Shown here in pieces: positions 32,130-43,600 of a stretch of DNA of 64,000 nt (its first letter is position 1; every line of letters begins with the position of its first letter). Origin of the DNA: Podospora bellae-mahoneyi (lineage: Eukaryota > Ascomycota > Sordariomycetes > Sordariales > Podosporaceae). The translations under genes were made by a program, and so were the position numbers. The stretch is taken from contig NC_085884.1 of assembly GCF_035222275.1 (NCBI RefSeq), positions 1,488,001 to 1,552,000 on the forward strand, read 5' to 3'. The notes beneath the pieces are model-generated. The model saw only the letters and a list, made by a program, of their open reading frames with translations. It had not been told where the DNA came from and searched no databases.

Positions 32130-32990
32130 ATGCATCGTCGATCCAACCTCCTGACAGTCCTGTCGCTCCTGGTGCTGGGCTTGCTCGGCGCCGTGATGGC
32201 CGAACGGTCCGCAGGCTGCGGCAAGGCCAACACCATCCGAAGCCAGCAGTACACCATCACCATCAACGGCAAGCAACGCCAGTACATCATGAAGATCCCC
32301 GACCGCTACGACAACAACTTTGCCCACAAGCTCATCTTCACCTGGCACCAGCTCGGCGGCAGCGCCCAAAAGATCGTCAACGGCGAGAACATCAACCAGG
32401 GCGGCGCCCTCCCTTACTACGGCCTCAACGCTCTCGCCAACAACACCGCCATCTTTGTCGTCCCCAACGGTCTCAACGCCGGCTGGGCCAACCAGGGCGG
32501 CGAGGACGTCACCTTCTTCGATGAGCTCGTCAAGAGAGTCGAAGCCGATCTCTGCGTGGAGACCACCCAGCGGTTTTCCACTGGGTTCAGCTACGGCGGC
32601 GCCATGTCCTATGCTGTCGCCTGTGCCAGACCTACCATGATCCGTGCTATCGCCGTCATCTCCGGTAGCCAGTTGAGCGGCTGCAACGGAGGAAACTCCC
32701 CTGTTGCTTTCTACGGTCAGCACGGCACTTCGGATTCGGTCCTCAACGTTTCCGGCGGCAGGCAGCTGAGGGATAGGTTTGTGAAGAACAACGGGTGCAC
32801 GCCCGTCAACCCTGAGCCGCAGCCCAACGGACAGAACTCGGTCAAGACGGTGTATCAGGGCTGCAGGGAGGGGTATCCTGTTACGTGGGTTATTCACCGT
32901 GGTGATCACAACCCCAGCCAGACCGATGCTGGGTCTTCGACGCCGTTTGCGCCGAGGAACACTTGGGAGTTCTTCTCTCAGTTCTCTTGA
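32130..32990 (+). CDS. Secreted CE1 feruloyl-esterase-type hydrolase
   Basis: Single-exon gene, 286 residues from the ATG at 32130, which begins a signal peptide (LLTVLSLLVLGLLGAVMA). An in-frame ATG at 32046 would add 28 basic residues before it and lies almost at the TATA box. The fold is the CE1 esterase type: RQYIMKIPDRYDNN, LIFTWHQLGGSA, nucleophile Ser in GFSYGGAMS, acid Asp in HGTSDSVL and His in IHRGDHNPSQ. Length and motifs agree with Neurospora Fae-1-like (type B/D) feruloyl esterases without a carbohydrate-binding module. Expected reaction: release of ferulic or coumaric acid from arabinoxylan outside the cell. Acetylxylan or polyhydroxyalkanoate esterases share the fold, so substrate is inferred. 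The neighbouring AA9 gene supports a plant cell-wall role. Confidence 0.88.
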   Translation: MHRRSNLLTVLSLLVLGLLGAVMAERSAGCGKANTIRSQQYTITINGKQRQYIMKIPDRYDNNFAHKLIFTWHQLGGSAQKIVNGENINQGGALPYYGLNALANNTAIFVVPNGLNAGWANQGGEDVTFFDELVKRVEADLCVETTQRFSTGFSYGGAMSYAVACARPTMIRAIAVISGSQLSGCNGGNSPVAFYGQHGTSDSVLNVSGGRQLRDRFVKNNGCTPVNPEPQPNGQNSVKTVYQGCREGYPVTWVIHRGDHNPSQTDAGSSTPFAPRNTWEFFSQFS

Positions 32991-33767
32991 GTGACCGGGA
33001 GGGGAGGAAGTGGAGGATCGCTGGAAGGTGGACAAGGCAAGAACCTGGTTGGTAGGATCAAAGGCTCAATGTACATAGGGTAGCAAAAACTAGTATCATA
33101 CATATATCGACGGCGATCATTCCTATTCTGCGTTCACATACACCAGTGATGTATTATCCCGGCTAAACCATGGGCAGGAGCTAGAGTCAGCATCAATCCA
33201 ACTAGGTAACCATGCCGGGCCGATGATCAACACCCAAGAATATCCCATCCTCATTCGCACCCCACGGGAAGTGACCAAAACCTCAAGAAAGCTTGGGCGG
33301 CAAACGGCCTAGAATTGCACACCAGTTTCGGCACCCGGCTCGTGGCACTATGTCAACAACCAATCCAAGGGGCAGAATACAACAAGCTGGATATGCCGAG
33401 ACCTGATGATAGACCGAAGTAGTATAGACCATTCAGCCCCTATATTGAGATGCGGCAGCCGATGGGGGCCCGTCCATACAGAAAGCTTGATTCCCCAGCT
33501 CGACACCGGTTAAGAAGCCGGGCAATGTATGGAATTGACCCGATTCGAGGAGCAAGGACGACGCTGTCTTTGTGGATTTGATACCACTCGTTGGTAAATA
33601 TCGCGGTGATGGCAGCGGGCTTATATGTGAAAAGCCAGACCTACAGAAGTGCCGGTGGGTGAGTAGGTAGAGTATAAAAACTGTACCTCGGGGACGCGAC
33701 ACTAGCAGCAAGTTTCTTTGCTCTGCTCCTCCGCAAACTGTGCTCCTCGTTTCATGCGTGAGCCAAA
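32991..33767. other. Intergenic region
   Basis: No gene seen. The promoter of the DUF1996 gene lies at its right end. Confidence 0.5.
33673..33680 (+). promoter_or_regulatory. TATA box of the DUF1996 gene
   Basis: TATAAAAA, about 95 nt before the start codon; the same spacing as for the neighbouring esterase gene. Confidence 0.6.
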
Positions 33768-34883
33768 ATGAAGTCCCTCGCCGCAACCCTCGTGGGTCTG
33801 ATCGCGCCCGTCCAGGCCGGCCTCCGCTTCCCATGCTCAACCCTCACCATCCAACGTCTCGACCCCGTCGTCGAGCCGGGCAACATCCCCTCCGCTCACG
33901 TCCACCACATCGTCGGCGGCAACGCCTTCAACGCCACCATGGAAGGCGACGTCGGCGAGCGAGCCACCTGCACGACCTGCCAAATGTCGGAGGACTTTTC
34001 CAACTACTGGACTGCCCACCTCTACTTCAAGCACCCGACCAACGGGTCGTACCACCGCGTGCCTGTGCTCCCCGTCCAGCCTCTGCTGGGTGGATCCCAG
34101 GGTGCGCAGGGAGGGTTGACGGTGTACTACACCCAGTTTGATCTCACGAGAGATAACCTGGGGAAGCAGAAGATTACTTCTTTTCCCCCTGTGAGGAGAT
34201 GCCCTTCCTCATTACCTGCCTGATTCAGGCACTAACAATGAATGTTACTCGCCCAAGGGCTTCCGCATGACAGTAGGCACCCCGACCGAGCCCGGCAAAC
34301 CCCGCGTCGGCCTCCGCTACCAATGCCTCCAAGGCCAAAACCGCGGCCGCGAACTCGACGACTTCCCCACCGGCCCCTGCAGCGGAGGCATCTTCACCAC
34401 CCACCACTTCCCCGCCTGCTGGGACGGCAAAAACCTCGACTCGCCTGACCACCAGTCCCACATGTACAACACCGTCACCCGGGACGGGTTCCTCAACGCG
34501 GGGCCGTGCCCTTCTTCGCATCCGATCCGGATGCCGCAGGTTGCGTTTGAGACGGTGTGGGACACTACAAAATTTAATAGCATGTGGCCGTCGGGAGGGA
34601 AGAACCCGTTTGTGTGGAGCTTTGAGGGGACGGGGGGTGGGACGCATGCGGATTATATGTTTGGGTGGAAGGGGGATAGTCTGCAGAGGGCGATGGACAA
34701 GAGTGAGTGTTTTTATGATGGGTGTGGGAGTATTCAGAAGCAGCAGATGGCGGTGGCGAATAGGTGTGCCATCAAGGAGACGGTGGTGGAACAGACGGAT
34801 GGGTGTAAGTTTTCCCTGGAGTGAATGAGAGAGAGAAAAGTGCTGACGTTGTGGCAGGGATGGTGAAGCTGCCTGGTCGTTAA
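33768..34883 (+). CDS. Secreted DUF1996 protein
   Basis: Three exons, 33768-34190, 34258-34804 and 34858-34883, giving 331 residues. The signal peptide is MKSLAATLVGLIAPVQA. DUF1996 marks follow: RLDPVVEPGNIPSAHVHHIVGG, then CTTCQMSEDFSNYWTAHLYFK, GLTVYYTQF, GFRMTVGTP after the first join, LRYQCLQG, HHFPACWDGKNLDSPDHQSHM, CPSSHPIRMPQ and THADYMFGW. The last exon is only 26 nt; it converts TDG to the family ending DGWMVKLPGR. Intron 1 contains a perfect CACTAAC branch site. Function is unknown; members are secreted, His/Cys-rich, often listed with carbohydrate-related secretomes, and sometimes carry WSC or cellulose-binding modules, absent here. Position between a CE1 esterase and an AA9 LPMO suggests, but does not show, a role in polymer breakdown. 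Confidence 0.88.
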
Positions 34884-35278
34884 GAAGTGAGAGGGGCTGA
34901 TGAGCGGGATGGGTATTCGACTGACGAGGCTACTGCCTGATGTGTTTGCCCTCTGCGTCACGGTTTGATGTTTGATTGTTAGGTTATACCGAGACTGTCG
35001 TTTTTGAACGCATCATTTCATATCTGGAACCTTCAGCCCACTTTGATCCTCGTGAGTCCTCGATGAAGGTGATAAAAATTAATCACAACACTCAAGAAAC
35101 GCACCCTCGGTTCTGGATTTGAGTGTAATAACAGCCACGAACCCTTGCATTTGCGGCATGAACTTTACATGTACACCACTCTCAAGCCAGACATCTGCTC
35201 ACCAAACCCCACCCCCCCCCACTTCAACCCCTGAACCCCTGGACCCCTGGACCCTTGTCCTGACCTACAACGATCAAT
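34884..35278. other. Convergent intergenic region
   Basis: Shared 3' flank of DUF1996 (plus) and the LPMO (minus). No gene. Confidence 0.5.
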
Positions 35279-36146
35279 CTAGCAGGTCTCAACCGCCGGA
35301 CCAGGAGGGGTATAACTCGTGGGCACAGGATAGTAAATGTTGATCATGATACCGGCTACCAATCATCAGTTTCAGCCCCTCGCACATGACAATCAAAAAA
35401 CAACTTACGGTCAGTAGCGCTGTAAGCCCCAGGGAACGACACCTGGTTCCTCGGGCTGTACGTCCCAGACCCGCCAGTAACAGTAATTTGCTGCCATCAC
35501 CATCAGTCTCCCCTCCCCTCCTCTTACCCACGAAGAAAACAGAGAAAACTCACCGCACAACTGATATAAAACTGCGCCCCGCCCGCGCTCCCCGCCGAGT
35601 GCAGAGCAATATGCTCCGCCCTCAACAAATAATCCCCATTCTGCAAACACCTCGGAATCGGCACATTAATACTCCTCGCCCCGTTGCTAGGCCAAGTCAT
35701 GCTCCCCCCTAGATTCGGCCTGTCTTGATAAATCTTACTCCAGACCTTACCGCTCCCGTCCCAGGTCGCCGCTGTTTGGCCGGCGGGAACCTTGGCGATG
35801 TAGACTGCCATCGGGCCCGGGTGGGAGATGGACGCTTTGGCGTTGTAGGCCAGGGTTGAACCGGCGGCGACAGTGTATGTTCCAGGGGCACCGGAGCCGG
35901 GGCGAAGCTGGTAGCAGCGGATGTCGGGGGAGTTGACGTTTGTGACGGGGCCGTTGGATTGGTAGTTGGAGGTTTGGCGGACGTATTGCCAGTCGGGGGT
36001 GTTGGCTATGCTTGGGAAGGTGTCTTGGGGAGGTTAGTTGGGTTGAAGGTTGAAGAGGGGGGAGGCGGATGATGAGAAAGGGAGTTCGTACAGTGTGCCT
36101 CTGCGGCGGCGGCCGTGAGGACGGCGAGGGTGGTGGAGAGCTTCAT
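35279..36146 (-). CDS. AA9 lytic polysaccharide monooxygenase (former GH61)
   Basis: Four exons on the minus strand: 36146-36092, 36023-35554, 35490-35409 and 35355-35279; 227 residues. The signal peptide ends in AEA and the mature chain starts HYTFPSIA, so the copper-binding N-terminal histidine is residue 18; intron 1 splits the following Tyr codon. The second copper histidine is in SISHPGPMAVYIAK and the axial Tyr in AQFYISC. The GDYLLRAEHIALHSA and C-terminal ATDPGI segments are diagnostic. It ends soon after, with no CBM1 and no GPI signal. All introns are GT-AG. The enzyme oxidatively cleaves cellulose or other beta-linked glucans outside the cell and needs an electron donor and peroxide or oxygen. 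The GMC oxidoreductase at 58 kb could supply peroxide, an inference only. Confidence 0.93.
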
Positions 36147-36948
36147 CTTGGGAGTGACGGGCTTGAGCTTGTAGGCTGAGGGAAGAACTACGCGCAATGG
36201 GACATTTTGAGCTTCAAGAGGGCCTCTGGGGGAATAGCGCCCTCCAGAGCTTTTAAGACGCAGAAAATCGAGGTCATGTTTCATTTCACCCACTGTCAAC
36301 ACTCTACTCGGATATCACGCCCGCCAGTCTGAATCGGGTCTTCCCCCGTGCCCATCGTCACCGTGCGTCAAGAGACGGAGCCGCTGCCGAGCGGGTAAAC
36401 AGAAAGACGGCGGATAAAAGCCATCCCCAGACCACGACAGCCAGTGGGTATATTACTCCTATAGTGAAACTACTATGTGTTGATATGCCTTGCGTGGATG
36501 CCAAGCCATCGGAAAACAGGCATTTGACATCCTCTGATCTGGGGTGCAGACGTTGTGATCCCTTGGTAAAAGAGTGTTTCGGCACTTGTCCACCTGCCAA
36601 CTTTCTCTCTGAAACAATGCAGGTTGCTTCACCCCAGACGGGCATATTGAATTGAGGGTAGCAAAGGTTGGTGTCAGGAGGTGAAGAAGAGGCAAAGATT
36701 GCTCGACTGCCGGAAGAGGTAAGGCCGTGGGTGGTTTCCCTTTTCAAGGGACAACACTCGAGAGTCTAGACAAAAGAATGCTTGCTAGCAGCATTTCCCC
36801 TCCCGAGTAAAAAGAAGCGTAGAGACTCAGATACTTCGAATAGATACTGTTCCAAAGTAAAGACATAGCAAATCATCGCAAACCTGGCTTCGCAAACATG
36901 TGTAGAACACGCATTGTTCACTATTCTGAGCGCGATGTACGACCCTAG
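36147..36948. other. Intergenic region upstream of the LPMO
   Basis: Promoter side of the minus-strand LPMO and 5' side of the broken gene. No further feature recognised. Confidence 0.45.
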
Positions 36949-38312
36949 ATGTCCACGAGGCCCTTCTCACCGACAGAACGAGGTGATTACACGGCCCACA
37001 GCATCGCGATCATACACAAACCCGTGAATCCACAAGATCCCGAGTACACCTCGGAGGGACCCTGTGACGCAACGCCCAATGGCCACGACGAGCTAAGCCG
37101 CGTTTGGTTCAGGATGAGCCACCTCCATCTGATCGAGTGAAAGGACCGCGAGGCTCCCTGGAGAGACGAGATCACGACCGAGGTTCGGAAATTCCCCCTC
37201 TTGGCGACAGAGCTGTCAGGATGCAAGCATCACACCTGCTGCATCGTCAAACCCACCATCCTCTTTTGCGACCACTACTGGAGGGAGGCTTGGTGGTCAC
37301 GATGACGTGGACTTCCCGGAGGCAGATATATGGACCGACCAGCCGGTGGAATATCTCAACGCGCGGAGGTCGCGACTCCCGCGCGAGGGGGATAGACTAC
37401 AAGGGGTTCATAGAGCAGGAGTTTCACTACCTGGGCGACCTCGCCACGGTAGGCCGCAGCAAGCAACACCGAAAGGCTGGCCGGCGGTGGTTCGACAGAT
37501 ACCAGGAGGAAAACCACACTGAAATCTTCAACTTTGAGGACAGCCCAATGCTGCCGCTCAAGCCCTTCCCGCTGGAGCTCATCTACAGGTACGACCTCGA
37601 AGGCGTCGGCCTGACCGCCAGGGAAGAAGAGCACAACAACACCCTCCCCGATCTGAAACCGATCTACATCGACGTGAACCACCACCCGCTCGCCAGCGAA
37701 TGGTCTTGCTTCGCTAAGGAGGAACATATCGATAAAGACCATGTGCCGCACATTCAGCTGGCAAGATACGGACACGAGCTGTTTAGTCGCAAGCACGAGC
37801 TGTGGTCAATCATCATGGTGGAGATGATGGGGGGCAACGGTGTCTTTGGCTCAGGCAGAAAGTTGGTGCACAGCTTCTTGGAAAGCCACGCTGAAGACAT
37901 GGAGAACAAGCCCAGGCTGCTTACCGAATGCTGGCAAAAGTATCTGTACTGGCTGCGCATGTCGTTGATGAGAGTCGAGAGGTTGCCAGCGCCCGGGCAG
38001 ATTCTGACAACGGCCGAGGGCTTCACAATAGAGCGCGATTTCCTGGACACGTGGGCATGGGGGCGAGGGAAATCATACGAGGATGTTTACCAAGAGGTCA
38101 TAGACGGGAATATGTTTCCCGAGTACTGGGACAGAGCCTTGTATGAGGTTTTCACGTACTGGGTGCAATTCAAGCGAGTGAAGGCCGGCTATCGTTATCT
38201 CATCGACAAATGGATAGAAGAACAGGATGAGTTGGGACTCGAACTTGATCCATTACCGAAGTTCAATGACATGGCAGATCTTATCGGGAACCATTGTTTC
38301 TGGGGTGGTTAG
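36949..38312 (+). pseudogene. Frameshifted gene of unknown function
   Basis: The longest frame, 37104-38312, could make 402 residues, but its first 90 residues look non-native. Protein-like sequence there lies in other frames. From the ATG at 36949 one frame reads MSTRPFSPTERGDYTAHSIA and on to SHLHLIE, a TGA, then KDREAPWRDEITTEVRKFPL and FCDHYWREAWW. It then moves to the next frame (DVDFPEADIWTDQPVEYLNARR) and finally to the long frame (RARGIDYKGFIEQEFHYLGD). I see no GT-AG introns that explain these changes. The rest is intact: an acidic, Trp/Tyr-rich alpha-helical protein (WSCFAKEEHIDKDHVPH, LLTECWQKYLYWLRMSLMRV, YEDVYQEVIDGNMFPEYWD) of no family I know. Either a recently inactivated host gene with about three lesions or sequencing errors. 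A shortened protein from the ATG at 37104 remains possible. Confidence 0.55.
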
Positions 38313-38458
38313 GGGATTGATTGATCATCAACTGGGACCCCCTGGAGTACGACGAGATGCTATATATGATCTGGCAAAGCCACTTTCCAAGTGAAAACCG
38401 AGGGGGTGGGACCATTATCCAGTAAACAAGGAAGAAAGATGAGGGGCACAAAAAACAT

Positions 38459-38539
38459 CGTCGCCTGCAGGATTCGAACCTACGCTCCCGAGGGAACGCC
38501 CTTAGCAGGGGCGCGCGTTAACCACTCCGCCAAAGCGAC
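38459..38539 (-). tRNA. tRNA-Ser (GCU)
   Basis: On the minus strand the acceptor GTCGCTT pairs with AGGCGAC through one T-G pair. The D-arm contains TGGCGGAGTGGTTAACGC. The anticodon stem-loop CCCCTGCTAAGGG shows anticodon GCT, reading AGC/AGU. A long variable arm (GTTCCCTCGGGAGC) marks class II, and the T-arm is TAGGTTCGAATCCTGCA with a perfect B box. Length is 81 without CCA, with G as discriminator and no intron. Confidence 0.95.
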
Positions 38540-38779
38540 TTCCGATTATGCCTTCCCAGGCAGAAATTAAGTCCAGATTCGTGTCGCGCTCCCCCATTCG
38601 ACGCCACTTCCACTTCCTGCATGGCTACCTATCTTGGGGGACATCGAGATAAGCCCTGCAGCAGCAGCACCCGCGAAACGGCTCGAGAGATAAGAGACCA
38701 GCCCTCTCATGTGGCTCAAATTCTTTGTCTGCCATGCCGATGGCTGTCCTTTCCCCTCTTATGCAAATTGATAGCAATC

Positions 38780-39692
38780 ATGTCAGAAGCCCTGGCAGCT
38801 ACTACTACTACCACCACCACCACTCCCACGCTTGATGCTGCTGACGAGGTCGAGCTGGCGAGGGTGGGCGGCCTTGTCGAGCGCCTCGCCTCTGCATTCG
38901 AAGCCGGCCTGGACTTTTACAACACTTGGCTACAGAGGCAACAAGCATCAAACAGCCACCACACAAGCACCAGCACCCACCGCTTCCACCCCGCCGCCGC
39001 CCGGGTTCGCCCGATCAAATGCGCCGTGGACACCTCTCTTGACATGTCCAGCTACCGGATTCAGTCTACCTATCAAATCGGCTTTACTCTCATCGGTCCC
39101 GAGTTTGCAGCCGGCGACGGTCCGTGGCTTTTTTTGTTTGTTTGTTTGTTTCAGCGTAAGGGTAGAATATCTGATCCATCCCAATCCAGATCGAACCTGC
39201 CAAACCCTGCACACCAACCTCTTCCTCCTCCAATCCAAGATACACCACCTCTGCCACACAATCAGTTCCTCCCTTGACCCTCACCACCAACCGCAACCTC
39301 TCCCTCTTCGAGAAGTTTATCTTTGCTCTGAACAAGTCCGTCTTAGCTCTGTTTCCGCCCTGACGCAACAGTACCGCCGCATGGCAGCTGGCCGGCCTTC
39401 TCTCCCGAGAAACTTGCCTGTTCCCAGACCGAAGCGGATGTCGGCTTTGCTGGATGATTTGGATGAGGCTGACTTGCGATTCATGTCGGAAGAGAGGCCG
39501 ATGAGCGAAGGGAGCTTTGTCACGGTGGGGGATGGGGGTGGGGTGGAGAGGGTGGTGACGGCGGAGAGCGAGGTTCCTGTTGTGGAGGTGAGGTCGAATC
39601 CGCCCTCGCCGCCGTTAACGCCCAAGGTGAGGGGGGTGGAGGGGTTCTGGAGTGGGGGTTGTGTTCAAGGGAGTGTGAAGATAGGGGGTTGA
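38780..39692 (+). CDS. Hypothetical fungal protein with N-terminal helix
   Basis: Two exons, 38780-39119 and 39190-39692, giving 280 residues. The join (FAAGD to DRTCQTLHTNLFLLQSKI) uses a GTCCGT donor and TCCAG acceptor; it restores frame and removes a T-rich stretch. After a Thr run the protein has an amphipathic helix (VGGLVERLASAFEAGLDFYN). The second exon is helical at first (QTLHTNLFLLQSKIHHL) and then disordered and acidic (LLDDLDEADLRFMSEERPMS). I recognise no domain; the arrangement recalls uncharacterised Pezizomycotina proteins with an N-terminal coiled region. The start is the ATG nearest the helix; an upstream in-frame ATG-less extension is ignored. A weak donor lowers confidence in the exact intron. 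The 3' end is strongly G-rich. Confidence 0.6.
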
Positions 39693-40621
39693 AGGGAAAC
39701 AAAGAGGGTCGGGTCTTTGGCATTGGGCGTTCCGGTTTTGATTTGGTGGTTTTTGGTATACGAGCTGGGTTGTTGGGGCGGGTGGTAGGCGCTGGGTGTG
39801 ATTTTGTGATTTGTGTACTTGATCGTTCTTGTTCCAGAGTCAAATATTCAGTGTTCTGACATCTCTTGTATGTAGTGAGATGCTGTCTTATGTCGTTGCT
39901 AGTATTGTCCCCACAACCCGTGCCCAGAAGCTCTGTCCAAAAGGCAATCTATGCTGCTATGACGCGAGAGACAATTCATCACATCAACTTTCGAACCCTG
40001 CAACTTGTAGTAAGCAGCCGTCGTTCCATCTTGACTTGTGCAGCCAGGTAACTACGAGGCAGTTACCTGGCCAAGGAGCGTACAAAAAATCGTAGACAGG
40101 ACTGATACTTCATGTTGAGCCCGCCAAAGAATGGACTGGTTTGCGGAGAGAAGGAATGTGTCCATCGAGCATTCGTGAACAGCATTTCCCTAAGTATTCA
40201 TTTGGTAACCACTCCCTCGTTCTTAAGATTTTAATTCTCAAACATCATATTTTTCTTAATTCCCAAAGAAAACCAGTGCCGCTCGAATGTTTGACGAGTT
40301 TCAGAGAGCGACGACAGTCAAAGAAAGAGCGCACAGGCCACAACGGAGAAAAGCTGTTGCTGGCGCCGAGCCCGACCGGGATTCTCAAACAGCACTAGCG
40401 CGGCGCGCTACGCAGCCTGCAAGCTCCATCATTCAGTTGTTGCGCCTCGAGGACAGCAGCGGTCTTTTGTCCACCGGCCAAACGAAACTTTCCCTTCTAC
40501 AACAAACCCAACTCCGCAGCACTCTCCTGCTGCTCACACCGCGCAGCTTGTCTCTGGCGATTCGCCGCCTCAGCAGCATCCGAATTGCCAGATAACCAAT
40601 TGCGAATTCCGAATTCCCACC
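39693..40621. other. Intergenic region, promoter of Spt5
   Basis: No gene supported in about 0.9 kb. The right part is the GC-richer leader of Spt5. Confidence 0.45.
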
Positions 40622-43600
40622 ATGGCCGACAACCACTACGGAGGCGACTCCGAGTCAGAAGACGACAACTTCAACCCGGCCCCAGCCGACCTGTCGGATG
40701 AGGAACAGGATGCCAACGACAGCAGTCCCCGTGTGTCCCGTAAGAACGACCATCGCAGTAGCAGCCCGGTAGCCGATGAGGACCACGACGAAGATGAGGA
40801 CGAAGATGAACGCCCCTCGGGTCGCGCCACCAAGCGTCCGCGCATCGCCGCTGATGATGATGATGATGATGATGGCGGCGGCGAGGATGATGAAGAGGAG
40901 GAAGACGATGAGGAGGGCGGTGGTCACCGAGATGGCGATGAAGATGACGAGGAGGACGAAGAGGACGAAGAAGATGAGGATGACGTGCAGCATGTGAGTC
41001 TGCATCCCGCTTCGCTTCTCTTTTCAATTGCTGACTTGGATCGCGCAGAGCCACCGCAGGAAGCGTCGCAAGCCTGCCGGTGTGGGCAATCTGTTCGATA
41101 TCGAAGCCGAGGTCGACGATGAAGACGAAGACGAAGCCGACGATAGAGATGGCGAGGAGATCGAGGACTTCATCGACAATGCCCACCCTGACGATATCGC
41201 CGACAGTGGCGGCATGAACGACGACAGGAGACATCGTGACCTCGACCGGAGACGCGAGCTGGAGGCCAGCCTCGACGCCGAAAAGCAGGCCGAGATCCTG
41301 CGTGAGCGTTATGGCAAACGTGCGCCCACCAGAGGATACAGTGACATGGCCATTGTGCCTAAGCGCCTGCTTCTTCCCAGCGTCAATGACCCCGGCATCT
41401 GGGCCGTTAGGTGCAAGGAAGGCAAGGAGCGCGAGGTTGTCTTCTCCATCATCCGCCGTGTTGAGGAGAGACTTGGTACAAAGAATGAGCTGCCCATCAC
41501 TGCTGCCTTTGAGCGTGCCGGGCCCAATTCCGTCATGAAAGGTTACGTTTACATCGAGGCGCTCCGCCAAAACGACATCCTGCTCTCTTTGGACGGCATT
41601 CTCAACGTGTACCCTCGCACCAAGATGGATCTGGTTCCGATCAAGGACATGCCCGATCTCTTGCGCGTCATCAAGACCCCGAGCCTGACACCTGGTGCCT
41701 GGGTGCGCATGAAGAGGCCTGCGAAGCACGCTGGAGATCTCGCCCAGGTTCTCGACGTCACCGAGAATGGACTGGAAGCTAGAGTTAGGTTCATTCCCCG
41801 TCTGGACTATGGTGTAAGAGAGGATGGCATCGGTCCAGATGGCAAGCGCAAGCGTCCCGGCATCCCTGGACCCCGCCCACCCCAGCGGCTCTTCAGCGAA
41901 GCCGAGGCCAGGAAAAAGAACCCACGACATCTCCAGGGCAACCCACAGACGAACTCGTGGACATTTATGGGTGACGAGTTTGAAAATGGGTTCCAAGTCA
42001 AAGATATCAAGATTCAGCTGCTCGATGTCAAGGATGTAAACCCCACGCTTGAAGAGGTCACGCGGTTCGCCGGTGGTTCCGAGGATGGCACAGAGAACCT
42101 TGACCTCAAGGCTCTTGCTGCCAGCTTGAAAGACAGCAGCTCCAACGTTGCTTATGTCCCCGGAGATGTGATCGAGGTGTACGAGGGCGAACAGCGCGGA
42201 GTGGTTGGCAAAGCCGTCGATGTTCGCGGTGACATAGTGACACTCAGAGTCACGGAAGGAAACCTCGCTGGGCAGACCATCGAGGTGCCCAACAAAGGTC
42301 TTCGCAAGCTGTTCAAGATTGGTGACCACGTCAAGGTCATCGGCGGCAGCCGTTTCCGTGACGAAGTGGGCATGGTGGTCAACATCTCGCAGGATCGTGT
42401 CACCCTGCTCACGGATCAGACCAACAACGAGGTCACAGTATTCAGCAAGGACCTCCGCGCCGCCAGTGATATTGGAGGACAGGGATCGCTTGGCCAGTAC
42501 TCCCTCCTGGATTTGGTGCAGCTGGATGCGACGACTGTTGGCTGCATCGTCAAGGTTGACCGTGAGTCAGTGGGGGTGCTTGACCAGAATGGAGAGGTGA
42601 GGCAGGTTATGCCTTCTCAGATTACCAATAAGCTCCCAAAGAGGAGAACTGCCGTGGCTGCTGACAGGAGCGGCTCCGAGATTCGTCTGGATGATGTTGT
42701 CCGTGAGTACGGTGGTCAACAACGGCAGGGTAAAATCATTCACATTCATCGCTCTTTCATCTTCTTGCACACCAACACGACCAACGAGAATGCCGGCGTT
42801 TTTGTCACGCGCGCCGGCAACGTCAACACCATCGCGGCCAAGGGTGGTCGCATCAACAGCGGCGGTGGTCCTGACTTGACTGCCATGAACCCGGCCATGA
42901 AGCGAAGTCCTGCCGAGAACAACCGCATGGCAGCACCAAAGAGCTTCGGTCCGGACCGTGCCATCAACCAGACTGTCACTATTAGGAGGGGTGGATACAA
43001 GGGTTTGCTGGGTATCGTCAAGGATACCACGGATACCCATGCGCGTGTTGAGCTCCACACCAAGAGCAAGATTATTACCGTGCCCAAGGCGGACCTTGCC
43101 TTCAAGGACAAGGTCACTGGTAAGCCAATTGACATCTACTCCCGTGGCGGACGCGGTGGGGGCGGGTTTGGTGGTTCTGGACGTGGTGGGTTTGGTGGTG
43201 GTGGTGGTGGTGGTAGTGGTGGTGGTGGTAGAGGAGACTGGCCCGGTGGTAGAACCCCAATGGCTTCTGGGGCCGGTGGCCGTACCCCAGCTTGGGGCGG
43301 TGCATCATGTAAGTCTTGTTCCATCTTGACGATGTCAACACACGCACTAACAAATTACCTAGCTTCCTCTCGTACACCTGCCTGGAGCAGCAATGCCTCT
43401 GGCGCACGAACACCTGCCTGGCAAGACGGCTCTCGGACTGCCAACCCATACGACGGCAACCGGACTGCTTATGGAGGCGCCACGGCTTACGGCGGGAGCG
43501 GCGGGCGCACCCCGGCGTGGAACTCTGGCTCCAAGACACCTGCCCATGACGGCTTTGGCCACGGATCTAAGACACCCGCCTACGGTGGAAGCGGCAGCGG

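Noticed and set aside
32115-33035. 306-codon frame antisense to the CE1 esterase
   Set aside because: Overlaps a gene with a complete catalytic triad. Composition is typical of an antisense shadow.
40671-42329. 552-codon frame antisense to Spt5
   Set aside because: Mirror of a GC-biased coding sequence that clearly encodes NGN and KOW domains on the plus strand.
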